Part shown: positions 35,521 to 46,297 of the stretch, in pieces
Layout: the number at the start of each line of letters is the position of its first letter
Position numbering within the stretch: position 1 is the first letter of the stretch
Source of the DNA: an uncultured Collinsella sp.
GTDB taxonomy: Bacteria > Actinomycetota > Coriobacteriia > Coriobacteriales > Coriobacteriaceae
Reading direction: 5' to 3'
Assembly: GCA_958443265.1 (NCBI GenBank)
Contig: CAUCKA010000006.1
Location: forward strand, 62,001-126,000
DNA length: 64,000 nucleotides
Made by a program: the position numbers and the translations under genes
The notes under the pieces: model-generated
The model's input: only the letters and a program-made list of their open reading frames with translations
Told to the model about the DNA's origin: nothing
The model's database searches: none

Positions 35521-37137
35521 TTACTGCTCCTTCTCAATTGCGTTTTCGACCTTGTCACGCATCTCGGCAACTTTCATGCCAAAGATGATCTGGATATTGT
35601 TGCCGTTGCGGTTGATGCCGCTGTTGGGCACGTGGTTGATGAGGTTCTCATCGATGAGGTCCGGGTTCTTAACGTTCACGCGGAGACGCGTAAAGCAGTT
35701 CTCGAGCTCCTCGATGTTGTCCTTGCCGCCAAGACCTGCGACCAGGTCGGCAATGCCCGCATCGACGCCCTCTGCGGGAGCCGCGGCAACAGCGCCCTGC
35801 TTCACCGCGACAGACGCGGCGGCCTCGCCCTCGGCAACGGACTCAGCAAGCTCGGACTCTTCCTCGCGACCAGGCGTGTGGAGGTTGAGCTTCTTGATAA
35901 GGAAGGTGAAGAGGAAGAAGTACAGAGCGGCGTTGACGACTCCAAGCACCAGCATAACCGGCCAGTTGGTCTTGTCGACACCGAGGACCAGGTTGGAAAC
36001 CACGATGTTGATGATGCCGCCTGCAGTCGAAGCGGGCACGGAGAGGACCTTGAGCAGAACCAGGAAGATGCCGGAAAGAATCGAGTGAACGACAAAGAGC
36101 ACGGGAGCGGCAAAGACAAAGAGGAAGTCCATGGGCTCGGTCACGCAGGAGAGCACGGCGGTGATGATCAGCGGGATGATAACGGCCTTGGTCTTATCCT
36201 TGTTCCCCTTGTAAGCGGTGAAGATAAAGGCGAGACCGATACCGATGTAGGGCCACAGGTTGTTGAAGGTGTAGCTGTTGAAGTAGGTGCTATCGGAGAA
36301 GGGCTGGCCCGTCATCGCCATCTCGGCAACACGGATGGGATAGGCGCCGGCGATAACCTGATCACCCAGCGTAAGGGTGCCGCCCACATCGGAGAACTGG
36401 AACGGGGTGTAGATGAGGTGGTGCAGGCCGGTGGGAACGAGCAGCTTGTTGAGCATGCCGTAGATAAACAGACCGATGTTGCCCGACTCCTTAATGATGC
36501 CGGCAACGGAGGAGATGGCGCCCTGAACCGGAGGCCAAACGATGCAGAAGCCAGCGCCCATGATCCAGGAGATGATGATCATGATCAGGAACGGGAAGCG
36601 AACGCCCGAGAACATCGAAAGGGCAATGGGGAACTGCTTGTTCGAGTACTTGTTGAACACGGCACCGGTGATGCAACCAAGAATGATGCCGCCAAACACG
36701 CCGGTATCGAGCACCTGAATGCCCATAACGGTGCTCTGGCCGGTTCCGGTAAGACCGAGCATGCCGCTCGCTTCGGCAAGAGAGCCGGTGGCGTTGAGCA
36801 CGATGTTGTTAGCCTGCAGGAACAGGAAGAACGACATCAGGGCAATCAGCGAAGCATGGCCCTTGTTCTTCTTTGCCATGGCGCCGGCGATGCCCACGCA
36901 GAACAGAATCGAGAGGTTGTTGATGATAAACATCAGCGACTGATAGACAACGGCGCCCACAAGCTGGAACGGACCGGAGCCCAGCACAGGGATCACGGCG
37001 CAGATGGTCTTGTTGGTCAGAATGATGCCCACGATGAGCAGGATGCCGGCAACCGAGAGATACATCATCGGCTGAACGATCGACTTCGCGAACACCTCCA
37101 ACGGCGCTTTGAAATTGAACTTCTTTTTTGCGGTCAT
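35521..37137 (-). CDS. PTS alpha-glucoside EIIBC component
   Basis: A membrane permease of the glucose/maltose PTS superfamily, 538 residues. The EIIC domain (1-430) has about ten hydrophobic segments and motifs GVRFPFLIMIIISWIMG, TGLHHLIYTPF and CVTEPMDFLFVFAAP. The C-terminal EIIB domain (about 455-538) has the phospho-cysteine at residue 481 (ENCFTRLRV). A 30-residue Ala/Glu linker joins them. ATG 37137 follows AAGGGGAG by eight bases. It needs a separate EIIA, supplied by the first gene of the operon. The neighbouring GH4 enzyme with CDMP points to maltose or a related alpha-glucoside. Confidence 0.92.
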   Translation of the reverse strand: MTAKKKFNFKAPLEVFAKSIVQPMMYLSVAGILLIVGIILTNKTICAVIPVLGSGPFQLVGAVVYQSLMFIINNLSILFCVGIAGAMAKKNKGHASLIALMSFFLFLQANNIVLNATGSLAEASGMLGLTGTGQSTVMGIQVLDTGVFGGIILGCITGAVFNKYSNKQFPIALSMFSGVRFPFLIMIIISWIMGAGFCIVWPPVQGAISSVAGIIKESGNIGLFIYGMLNKLLVPTGLHHLIYTPFQFSDVGGTLTLGDQVIAGAYPIRVAEMAMTGQPFSDSTYFNSYTFNNLWPYIGIGLAFIFTAYKGNKDKTKAVIIPLIITAVLSCVTEPMDFLFVFAAPVLFVVHSILSGIFLVLLKVLSVPASTAGGIINIVVSNLVLGVDKTNWPVMLVLGVVNAALYFFLFTFLIKKLNLHTPGREEESELAESVAEGEAAASVAVKQGAVAAAPAEGVDAGIADLVAGLGGKDNIEELENCFTRLRVNVKNPDLIDENLINHVPNSGINRNGNNIQIIFGMKVAEMRDKVENAIEKEQ

Positions 37138-37236
37138 AGCGGTACTCCCCTTCCTTTTCCGCAAATTGAGATAGGTGTGCCCTGGACAAGACCGTGAGCC
37201 TTGCCTTATATCAATCGATGTGTGGGCACGTTATGC

Positions 37237-38103
37237 CTAGAGACCAGGTTCTCCAAGCAGGTTAACAATGTGATATGCGAGATAACTCTTCTCGGCATCG
37301 GTAACGACGACGTTATAGGTAGACGCTAAGTGGTCGGCAATTGACTCCGCACACGAGAACGCCCTCGGATACGCCGTTTCATCGATACGGAACAGCGCGT
37401 CGCCATTGACCTGCCCCGCCGCGGGATCGAGCGCTCGCTGCGCAAAAAACTGCAAATGGCGAACGAAACGCTCGTACGGCAACGAGGTGACGTCAAGGGT
37501 CGTGGCATAGTGCTCGGAAACAATCGCGAGCACGTCGCGAACAAGCTGGACCGAAACAATCAGACGGTCAGAGCGCTGCGGCATGGTGGCGTTGACGATA
37601 TGCAGCGTAATAAAACCCTGCTCTTCTTCGCTCATCTGGATGCCCATATACTCCTTGATAATCTGCAGCGCACGGCCCGCAAGCGCATACTCCTTGCGAT
37701 AGAACTGCTGGATCTCGAGCAGCAACGGATTCTCGCAGGGGACGCCCTTACGCTCGCGCTCCAAAGCAAGACTGATATGGTCTGCGAGAGCAATGAGAAT
37801 CTTGTCGTTGATATCAACATTGAGCTCTCGACGGAGCATCTGAACAATGTCCTCGGAAATCACGAGGTTGACGGTGGGGATGGACTCCAAAAGATGTGCC
37901 AAGCGATCAATCGTACGCGAATCCTGAGAAGTGCCCTCCTGCAGCGCATAGGTCTTTTCGACCGATGCATCATCGATAGCGTCGCCGGCATGACGGCCAA
38001 AGCAGAGGCCTCGACCGATGACGATGAGCTCGGAGCCATCGTCCGAAGTGACCATTGCGACGTTATTGTTGAAAACTCGCTTGATAACCACGGCACCCAC
38101 CAC
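37237..38103 (-). CDS. BglG/LicT-type transcriptional antiterminator
   Basis: A 288-residue RNA-binding regulator: a CAT domain (VIKRVFNNNVAMV) at residues 6-60, then two PRD domains (LAHLLESI... and VNATMPQRSD...) that are phosphorylated by the PTS. The active dimer binds a RAT hairpin in the nascent leader and prevents termination. Such proteins act in cis on their own operon; a RAT-like hairpin lies at 38703-38734. It follows the EIIA gene by six bases. The start is GTG 38103; GTG 38091 is also possible. No good RBS is visible, so translational coupling to EIIA is likely. Confidence 0.9.
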   Translation of the reverse strand: MVGAVVIKRVFNNNVAMVTSDDGSELIVIGRGLCFGRHAGDAIDDASVEKTYALQEGTSQDSRTIDRLAHLLESIPTVNLVISEDIVQMLRRELNVDINDKILIALADHISLALERERKGVPCENPLLLEIQQFYRKEYALAGRALQIIKEYMGIQMSEEEQGFITLHIVNATMPQRSDRLIVSVQLVRDVLAIVSEHYATTLDVTSLPYERFVRHLQFFAQRALDPAAGQVNGDALFRIDETAYPRAFSCAESIADHLASTYNVVVTDAEKSYLAYHIVNLLGEPGL

Positions 38104-38109
38104 AAGAAT

Positions 38110-38622
38110 TTACTCGGAAAGCCAGACGACAGGCTCTTTAACAGCAACAGGGCCGGAAGCATGCTCACGAAGAGTCGACTTCTCCGAGCGCTCGCACACG
38201 ATAACGAAGACCGTAGGATCGAAGCCGGCGGCGCGGACCGCGTCGAAATCGACCTCGACGAGGGGCTGGCCCGCGTCAACATGGTCACCCTGGGCAACAA
38301 GCGCATGGAAGCCCTTGCCCTCAAGTTTAACAGTGTCGATTCCGATATGCAGCATCACCTGAGCAGAGCTGTCGTCGGACATGATGCCCAGCGCGTGCTC
38401 AGTCGGAAACAGTGCCGCGACGGTACCGGAGACAGGAGCGCACACCGTTCCCTCTTGGGGAACCACGGCAACGCCATCGCCCACGGCACGGCTGCTAAAA
38501 GCGGGATCATTGGTATTTTCTAGATGAACAAGCTCGCCGGAAACAGGAGCGAGGATTTCGAACTCGGAAGTTGCAGTCTTCTGCTCATCCGAACCGCCCA
38601 TCAGGCGAGAAAAGAAACCCAT
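38110..38622 (-). CDS. PTS glucose-type EIIA component
   Basis: A 170-residue soluble phosphocarrier of the Crr/PtsG-IIA fold. SEFEILAPVSGELVHLEN and the two active-site histidines, FPTEHALGI (about His76) and VMLHIGIDTVKL (His92, the phospho-His), are clear. It passes phosphate from HPr to the EIIB domain of the operon's permease. ATG 38622 follows AAGGGA by nine bases; a longer frame to 38685 is not supported. First gene of the operon, with promoter and RAT-like hairpin upstream. Confidence 0.92.
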   Translation of the reverse strand: MGFFSRLMGGSDEQKTATSEFEILAPVSGELVHLENTNDPAFSSRAVGDGVAVVPQEGTVCAPVSGTVAALFPTEHALGIMSDDSSAQVMLHIGIDTVKLEGKGFHALVAQGDHVDAGQPLVEVDFDAVRAAGFDPTVFVIVCERSEKSTLREHASGPVAVKEPVVWLSE

Positions 38623-38702
38623 GGTGGCATGTCCCTTCATAAATATAGCCCAACCAAAATCAAGCGAATGCATCCACAGAGACACACCCGTTCAAAGACT
38701 TT

Positions 38703-38734
38703 GGTTAGACCCACGTCCGAGGGACTCGGTAACC
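38703..38734 (-). promoter_or_regulatory. RAT-like antitermination hairpin in the PTS operon leader
   Basis: The minus-strand transcript has GGTTA...TAACC outer pairing and CCGAG-TCC-CTCGG inner pairing with an asymmetric internal loop, the general shape of a ribonucleic antiterminator for BglG-type proteins. It is about 25 nt after the promoter. A competing terminator is not obvious, so this is tentative. Confidence 0.45.
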
Positions 38735-38759
38735 TTCCGCATTTCTTTTTACGGGAGCT

Positions 38760-38787
38760 ATTGTAGACAAGCCCAAAGCCAGAACAA
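38760..38787 (-). promoter_or_regulatory. Promoter of the alpha-glucoside PTS operon
   Basis: On the minus strand TTGTTC and TACAAT are separated by 16 bp, with a TG two bases before the -10 region. Confidence 0.55.
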
Positions 38788-38835
38788 TCATTATGACCGG
38801 TGAGCGGTATTTTTTCTTCGATAAACGGTATTTAG

Positions 38836-38868
38836 GCGGCACTTAGGGACGTTCCTTTCCCGCCGGCA
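38836..38868. repeat. Dispersed repeat, AAGGAACGTCCC family
   Basis: The minus strand reads AAAGGAACGTCCCTAAGTGC, adjoining GCCGGC, matching the copies that flank the IS110 element. A degenerate GGGACACTCCTT follows at 38872. Confidence 0.65.
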
Positions 38869-38902
38869 CCCAGGGACACTCCTTGCAGCAATTTCGCATG
38901 CG

Positions 38903-39664
38903 TTAGATGAAGAGCTCGCATTCCTTCCGCACGACGCAAGCCTTGCTCAGCATCTGGGAAACAGCGGATAGCTTGTTGGGATCAAGCTTGCGAGCGCCTC
39001 GCGGGCATACGGCGATGCAGCGCATGCAGGAGATGCACGCCTCGTCAGCTGCTCGCTTGGGGTCGCCCTTGTCGATAGCACAAACGGGACACGCCGCGGC
39101 GCATGCACCGCAGGAGACGCATTCCTCTGTTGCCTCGGGTGCCATACGGCGACCTCCAGCTTGTTTATAAGGGCGATTGCCGGGGATAGAGGGCTCGGAC
39201 GCATCCTCAGCCAACAGCTTTTGCTGAATTTGTTGCGCAAACTCTGCGAGCTGCGCCGCATCCTGCGCATCCGGTCGCCCAGCAGCAAACTGACGAGCAA
39301 CGGAATGCTCAGCAATAGCAGAAACAGCTGCAACCACCCTAAATCCGGCGCGCTTCGCAACGTCCTCCAGCTCTACGAGCGTGTCCTCAAACGCGCGGTT
39401 TCCGTATACACAAACCAAAACAGCCCGAGCCCCGTTGCCGCGCACCATGCCCAACCGGTCAGCCACCACAGCCGGGATTCTACCGGCATACGCCGGCACA
39501 GAGATTACGGCCACGTCGTCCTCAGTCATCGAGACAGCGCTGAGATCTAGCCCGCTATCGGTCAGATCGACGGTAACGGTATTATTGTCCAGCGCCCCGG
39601 CCACAAGGCCAGACACCTTCCGCGTTCCACCCGTCGGACTAAACACAATTTCGAATACGCTCAT
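38903..39664 (-). CDS. EFR1-type flavodoxin-ferredoxin fusion protein
   Basis: A 253-residue cytoplasmic redox protein. Residues 1-150 are flavodoxin-like with the FMN phosphate loop FSPTGGTRKVS. Residues 183-235 hold two [4Fe-4S] motifs, CVSCGACAAACPVC and CISCMRCIAVCPRGA. The order and length match the EFR1 family of anaerobes. The electron partner is unknown; hydrogenase and rubredoxin genes in the window show a ferredoxin-based metabolism. It is monocistronic. AGAGGG lies seven bases before the ATG. Confidence 0.9.
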   Translation of the reverse strand: MSVFEIVFSPTGGTRKVSGLVAGALDNNTVTVDLTDSGLDLSAVSMTEDDVAVISVPAYAGRIPAVVADRLGMVRGNGARAVLVCVYGNRAFEDTLVELEDVAKRAGFRVVAAVSAIAEHSVARQFAAGRPDAQDAAQLAEFAQQIQQKLLAEDASEPSIPGNRPYKQAGGRRMAPEATEECVSCGACAAACPVCAIDKGDPKRAADEACISCMRCIAVCPRGARKLDPNKLSAVSQMLSKACVVRKECELFI

Positions 39665-40226
39665 CGAGGCACCCTCTCCCTACGCCTAGCAACGCGTCAA
39701 GCCGTTTTCACATTCAGACAGAGTATACGGCGCATGGGGGGAGCTCCCCGTTTTGGTGCGCCAGGCACCCCAATGCACCCACCCTACGCTGTCTGCCTCT
39801 TCGTTTTGTATAAATTACGGTACAGATTGTATATATTTACGGGATACCGCCACGTTCTCCTGAGGTACCCCATCCTGGCCCGTGCAAAAAACGGAGTATT
39901 CTGCAACGTGACCGCGCCAGCACCGCCGCGGGTGGGCAAAACTGTAGGGCGCCGTATCATTCTAAGTCCCGACATGGCGAGAATGACGCGCCCCCTGCTC
40001 CGGAAAACGGCGAAATCTGACTCGGAACGCTCGCTAGGGATATCCGAAGGCCACCGTTGGCGACGTCGAATCATATGCAGACAACTCGAACTGCAGAATA
40101 CTCCAAAAAATGCACGGCGCACCCCATAGAACCCATTGCTGCATGGCAGGAAACAAGCCCACGGCATCCTCTAGATGCATTCCCGAGGAAATCACATTTG
40201 AACTAGCGATCGGATACGGCAAACAA
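39665..40226. other. Gene-poor region with an inverted-repeat-bounded segment
   Basis: No frame in this stretch has convincing coding character: proteins are Arg/Ser-rich, lack an RBS and match nothing recognised. Its main content is the inverted repeat pair at 39880-39909 and 40089-40117. Confidence 0.6.
39880..40117. repeat. MITE-like segment bounded by inverted repeats
   Basis: CCGTGCAAAAAACGGAGTAT, continuing TCTGCA, at 39880-39905 reappears inverted at 40092-40117 with a few mismatches. The 180-bp interior has no gene. The layout resembles a small nonautonomous element, or two inverted copies of an unrelated dispersed motif. Confidence 0.5.
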
Positions 40227-40258
40227 AAGGGCCCCGAACGTAGTTGCTCGGGGCCCTT
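40227..40258 (-). terminator. Terminator of the DEAD-box helicase gene
   Basis: AAGGGCCCCGA / TCGGGGCCCTT, a perfect 11-bp stem with a 10-base loop, followed on the minus strand by TTGTTTGCC. Confidence 0.85.
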
Positions 40259-40290
40259 GGTTCACCTCGCTCTAGCGGGCGATGCGTATG

Positions 40291-42561
<2,271 letters not shown>

Positions 42562-42832
42562 ATGTTGTTGTTCCTTATCTGCACGCGCAATGGACACGGC
42601 ATGCGGCCGCGCGGGCGTGCTTGGTAGTGCGCTAATACATACAAAAACGGGTGCGCACAGAGAGGACGTTGCTCAGCACGCTGGCGATCGCTTTGGCAGC
42701 CCTATCGCGCGCCGTCCAGACGCAGCAGCTCTAAGCGATGGAGCAGATTCGCCGCGGGTTAGTATACCCGTACTCCGTATGCCCCCACGTAAACCACAGA
42801 TGACGAGGCGGACGGGGCGGACCTGGGCCAAT
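42562..42832. other. Helicase upstream region, nothing else recognised
   Basis: This 270-bp stretch upstream of the helicase presumably holds its promoter and 5' leader. DEAD-box genes often have long leaders, but no specific structure was identified. Confidence 0.4.
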
Positions 42833-42971
42833 TGTCTCAATCTGTAACAGATACTCAGCAAAAACCGGTCCAGCTGTTATAGATCGAGACAAACTCAAAC
42901 CTCGCAAAACAAAATCTCGATCTATAACAATTAGAGGTCATTTTCCCTGCTAGATGTTACAGATTGAGATG
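42833..42971. repeat. 80-bp palindromic array A, two units
   Basis: Unit 1 arms lie at 42833-42849 and 42875-42891, unit 2 arms at 42913-42929 and 42955-42971. Cores are exactly 25 bp and the linker 21 bp. Unit 1 has its T-rich core on the minus strand, so it is inverted relative to most units. A decayed half-arm (CTCATCTGTAATG) follows at 43007. Confidence 0.9.
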
Positions 42972-43048
42972 TTTGGCAGGGACTGCCAACGATTGAGCAG
43001 CCGCCCTCATCTGTAATGAAAAGTCATACAGTCCAACTATTACTAGAC

Positions 43049-43074
43049 ACCCCCAGGGGGTATGGGTGTATAGT
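43049..43074 (+). promoter_or_regulatory. CsoR-type operator and -10 element of copA
   Basis: ACCCCCAGGGGGT (43049-43061) is a perfect 13-bp palindrome of the G/C-tract type bound by CsoR. TATAGT at 43069-43074 is a likely -10 element; the palindrome occupies the spacer region, suited to repression by the CsoR encoded in the same operon. Confidence 0.75.
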
Positions 43075-43121
43075 ATCGGTTGGTTAACAATTCCAACACT
43101 AAACTACAGAAAGGAGAAGCC

Positions 43122-45461
43122 ATGGCTCAAGATAAATTCGATGTGGGTGGCATGACGTGCGCCGCCTGCCAGGCGCACGTAGACCGCGCCGTGAGCAAGC
43201 TCGACGGCGTCGAGAGCGTCGCGGTCAATCTGCTCGCCGGCTCTATGCTGGTGGACTACGACCCTGCGCAGGTCTCCCCCGACGATATCTGCACCGCCGT
43301 CGACCGCGCTGGCTACTCGGCCTCACCCGTCAGCACGGGCACCGACGCCGCCCAAAGCGGCAGTACGCAAGCCAGGTCCGGCGCCGCCCATATGGAGTCG
43401 CCGACCAAAAAGTTGGAGGCCGCCGCCTCTGCCATGCGCACCCGCCTCATCGTCTCAATCGTCTTCCTCATCCCGCTGTTCTACATAGGCATGGGGCACA
43501 TGCTCGGTTGGCCACTGCCCGGCGTCTTCACCGACCACACCCACAGCATGACGCTCGCCCTCACCGAACTCGTCTTGCTCATCCCCATCGTCTACGTCAA
43601 CGACGCGTACTTTATCAACGGCTTCAAGTCGCTCGTGCACGGCGCGCCCACCATGGACGCCCTCATCGCCGTCGGCGCCACCGCTTCCATTGCCTGGTCG
43701 CTCTACGCCATGTTCATCATGGCCGACCAGCTAGCCGCAGGTCAGGTGCACGAGGCCATGATGACGGGCATGGACAACCTCTATTTTGAGAGCGCGGGCA
43801 CGATTCTGTCGCTCGTCACCGTGGGCAAATACCTCGAGACGCGCAGCAAGTCCAAGACCGGCGGCGCCATCGAGGCGCTCATCGACTTGGCGCCCAAGAC
43901 CGCGACCGTCGTTGCCGATGACAGCACCGAGACCACGGTGGACGTCGACAGTATCCTTCCCGGCCAGGTCCTGCGCGTGCGCCCCGGCGAGTCTATCCCC
44001 GTCGACGGCGTGGTACTCGAGGGCGCGTCGGCCGTGGACGAGAGTGCGCTCACCGGCGAGTCCATCCCCGTGGAAAAGACCGCCGGCGACACCGTCAACG
44101 CCGCCACCGTCAACCGCACCGGTTCGTTTACCTTCCGTGCCACACGCGTGGGCGCCGACACGTCGCTTGCCAAAATCATCCAGCTCGTCGAGGACGCCAA
44201 CGCCACCAAGGCGCCCATCGCCCGCCTGGCCGACAAGGTCGCCGGCGTGTTTGTGCCCGTGGTGTTCGTGATCTCGGCCGTGACCTTTGCGGTATGGATG
44301 GCGCTGACCGGCAGCATAAACGAGGCGCTCACCTCCGCCGTGGCCGTGTTGGTGATCAGCTGCCCGTGCGCACTCGGCCTGGCCACGCCCGTCGCCATTA
44401 TGGTGGGCACCGGCAAGGGCGCCGAGATGGGCATTCTGTTTAAGAGCGCCGAGGCGCTGGAGAATCTGCGCAACGTGGGCACCGTGGTGCTCGATAAGAC
44501 CGGCACCGTCACCCGCGGCAAGCCGGCCGTGACCGACATTGTGGTTGCCGTGCGCGCCGACGGCTCGCCCGCCATGAGCGAAAAGTCGCTGCTCAAGCTG
44601 GCCGCCGCGTTGGAGCGCTCGAGCGAGCACCCGCTGGCCGAGGCGATTATGGCCGAGTGCGAGGCACGCGGAATTGTCGCGCGCATGGTCGAGGACTTTG
44701 CCGCCGTGCCCGGTCGTGGCGTAACGGCGCGCGAGGGGCAGAATGTCATCGCCGCCGGCAACGTACGCCTGATGAACGAGTTGGGCGTTACCGTGCCCGC
44801 GGGTCTTACCGAGCAATTTGCCGCCGAGGGCAAAACACCGCTGTTCTTTGCCAAGAACGGCGAGCTTGTCGGCACCATCGCCGTGGCTGACGAGGTCAAA
44901 GAGACGAGCGCCGGGGCCATCGCCGCGCTCCGCAAGCTCGGCGTCGACGTGCGCATGCTCACCGGCGACAACCGCGTGACGGCCGAGGCTATCGCCCGCC
45001 GCGTGGGACTCACCAGCGAACAGGTCATCGCCGACGTCCTCCCCGCCGACAAGGAACGCCACGTGCGCGAACTGCAGGATGCGGGCGGCAAGGTCGCCAT
45101 GGTGGGCGACGGCATCAACGACTCCCCCGCCCTGGCGCGCGCCGACGTGGGCCTTGCGATCGGCACCGGCGCCGACATCGCCAAGGAGGGCGCCGACGTG
45201 GTACTCATGCGCAGCGACCTCATGGATGTTGCGCGCGCCATCGAGCTTTCGCGCGCCACGATCCGCAACATCAAGCAGGACCTGTTCTGGGCGCTGTTCT
45301 ACAACGGCATCGGCATTCCGCTGGCGGCAGGCGTGTTCTTCCCCCTCACCGGTTGGCAGCTCTCGCCGATGTTCGGCGCCGCGGCCATGAGCCTGTCGAG
45401 CGTGTGCGTCGTAAGCAATGCGCTGCGCCTACGAACCTTTAAGCCTAAAGTGGCAAAATAG
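43122..45461 (+). CDS. copA: Copper-exporting P1B-type ATPase
   Basis: Exports Cu+ across the cytoplasmic membrane. 779 residues with one N-terminal metal-binding domain (GMTCAAC, Cys13 and Cys16), eight membrane helices, the ion-site CPC at 414-416, the phosphorylation site DKTGT (Asp458), HP motif SSEHPLAEAI and GDGINDSPAL. The CPC, N/Y and M/S helix features suggest Cu+ rather than Zn2+. ATG 43122 follows AAAGGAG by six bases. First gene of the copA-copZ-csoR operon, under a CsoR-type operator. Confidence 0.96.
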   Translation: MAQDKFDVGGMTCAACQAHVDRAVSKLDGVESVAVNLLAGSMLVDYDPAQVSPDDICTAVDRAGYSASPVSTGTDAAQSGSTQARSGAAHMESPTKKLEAAASAMRTRLIVSIVFLIPLFYIGMGHMLGWPLPGVFTDHTHSMTLALTELVLLIPIVYVNDAYFINGFKSLVHGAPTMDALIAVGATASIAWSLYAMFIMADQLAAGQVHEAMMTGMDNLYFESAGTILSLVTVGKYLETRSKSKTGGAIEALIDLAPKTATVVADDSTETTVDVDSILPGQVLRVRPGESIPVDGVVLEGASAVDESALTGESIPVEKTAGDTVNAATVNRTGSFTFRATRVGADTSLAKIIQLVEDANATKAPIARLADKVAGVFVPVVFVISAVTFAVWMALTGSINEALTSAVAVLVISCPCALGLATPVAIMVGTGKGAEMGILFKSAEALENLRNVGTVVLDKTGTVTRGKPAVTDIVVAVRADGSPAMSEKSLLKLAAALERSSEHPLAEAIMAECEARGIVARMVEDFAAVPGRGVTAREGQNVIAAGNVRLMNELGVTVPAGLTEQFAAEGKTPLFFAKNGELVGTIAVADEVKETSAGAIAALRKLGVDVRMLTGDNRVTAEAIARRVGLTSEQVIADVLPADKERHVRELQDAGGKVAMVGDGINDSPALARADVGLAIGTGADIAKEGADVVLMRSDLMDVARAIELSRATIRNIKQDLFWALFYNGIGIPLAAGVFFPLTGWQLSPMFGAAAMSLSSVCVVSNALRLRTFKPKVAK

Positions 45462-45486
45462 GTTCACCCTTAAGTCCATTTAGAAC

Positions 45487-45586
45487 GGGTTTTCCAGGTG
45501 CCCGAGATTGACCTGAAAGAGGAGCGACGCGTACTTTGGTACGCGAGCGACGGCTTGAAGGCCAAGGTCGGGTGCCTGGGAAAGCC
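45487..45586 (+). ncRNA. Structured RNA candidate in the copA-copZ spacer
   Basis: Nucleotides 45487-45505 and 45568-45586 pair over 19 positions with one mismatch and three G-U wobbles, which points to an RNA rather than DNA-level signal. Inside are CGCGTAC-TTTG-GTACGCG (45528-45545) and GGC-TTGAAG-GCC (45552-45563). The 5' side of the interior (GACCT) can also pair with AGGTC at 45565, competing with the outer stem. I do not recognise an Rfam family. It may be a processing or attenuation element in the operon, or a dispersed element. Confidence 0.55.
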
Positions 45587-45608
45587 GACACAACAGAGAG
45601 GAATACCG

Positions 45609-45830
45609 ATGCGATACACAATCAAGACTTCCGGCCTCATGTGCGGCCACTGCGACGCCACCGTCGAGACGGCGTTGCTCAACGTTGCCGGCGTGACCGA
45701 CGCCGACGCCGATCACGAGACCCAGACCGTCCAGGTTGAGTGCGCCGACACCGTGACCGCCGAGCAGCTCGCTGCCGCCGTCGAGGGCGCCGGCGAGAAG
45801 TTCCACGCCCTGTCCGTGACCGCCGCGTAG
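45609..45830 (+). CDS. copZ: Copper chaperone CopZ-like heavy-metal domain protein
   Basis: A 73-residue ferredoxin-fold heavy-metal-associated domain. The metal site is GLMCGHC (Cys12, Cys15), as in CopZ, which ferries Cu+ to CopA and CsoR. ATG 45609 follows AGAGAGGAA by five bases. The longer frame that begins at 45498 reads through the structured RNA and is not supported. Second gene of the copper operon. Confidence 0.9.
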   Translation: MRYTIKTSGLMCGHCDATVETALLNVAGVTDADADHETQTVQVECADTVTAEQLAAAVEGAGEKFHALSVTAA

Positions 45831-45878
45831 CAGCTACCAGAAGCATTCGACCCCATCGACCAGAAACGAGGACCCGCC

Positions 45879-46151
45879 ATGATGGCAGACCACAAATCGG
45901 TGACCCGCATGCTCAAGACGGCACGCGGCCAGATCGACGGCATCTTGCGGATGGTCGATGAGGACCGCTACTGCGTCGATATTTCCACGCAGCTCATGGC
46001 AACGCAGGCGCTCATTGCGCGCATCAACGCCGACGTGCTCAAGGCGCATATCGAGGGCTGCGTGACTTCGGCAATCGAATCGGGCGACGAAGACCTCAAG
46101 GCCGCCAAGCTCGCCGAGATCGAACGCGTCGTCGACAAGCTCTCCAAGTAA
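45879..46151 (+). CDS. csoR: Copper-sensing repressor CsoR
   Basis: A 90-residue all-helical repressor of the CsoR/RcnR family. The copper-site residues Cys32, His57 and Cys61 (C-H-C) are present in RYCVDIST and KAHIEGCVTSAI. Copper binding releases it from the GC-tract operator upstream of copA. Start is one of two adjacent ATGs (45879, 45882), after GAGGACCCGCC. Last gene of the copper operon. Confidence 0.94.
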   Translation: MMADHKSVTRMLKTARGQIDGILRMVDEDRYCVDISTQLMATQALIARINADVLKAHIEGCVTSAIESGDEDLKAAKLAEIERVVDKLSK

Positions 46152-46160
46152 TTGGGGCAT

Positions 46161-46242
46161 TGGGGACGGACTGCTTTGCACCTTCTTGGTGCATCGGGGA
46201 CAGGTATGTTTGCACCACCTTGGTGCAGATTGACCTGTCCCC
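46161..46242. repeat. GGGGACAGGT hairpin repeats after csoR
   Basis: 46196-46242 is a long palindrome: GGGGACAGGT / ACCTGTCCCC outside and TTTGCACCA / TGGTGCAGA inside. Immediately before it, TTGCACC / TGGTGCA (46176-46193) beside GGGGACGGAC is a degenerate copy. It may also terminate the copper operon. Confidence 0.7.
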
Positions 46243-46297
46243 CTTGCTCTAAATCGGGTATAAAGGCGTGCAGCATATCGAACGAAAGGCAATTTGC

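Noticed and set aside
34111..37197. 1028-residue plus-strand open frame opposite the PTS operon
   Set aside because: It runs opposite two well-supported genes (GH4 and EIIBC) and ignores their boundary; low-complexity composition.
39784..40167. 127-residue minus-strand frame in the gene-poor region
   Set aside because: No RBS, Arg/Cys-rich composition, and it spans the inverted-repeat element.
43731..45274. Long minus-strand frames opposite copA
   Set aside because: Antisense shadows; copA motifs on the plus strand are complete.
45498..45608. N-terminal extension of copZ
   Set aside because: It translates the structured spacer; the heavy-metal domain begins at 45609 with a clear RBS.
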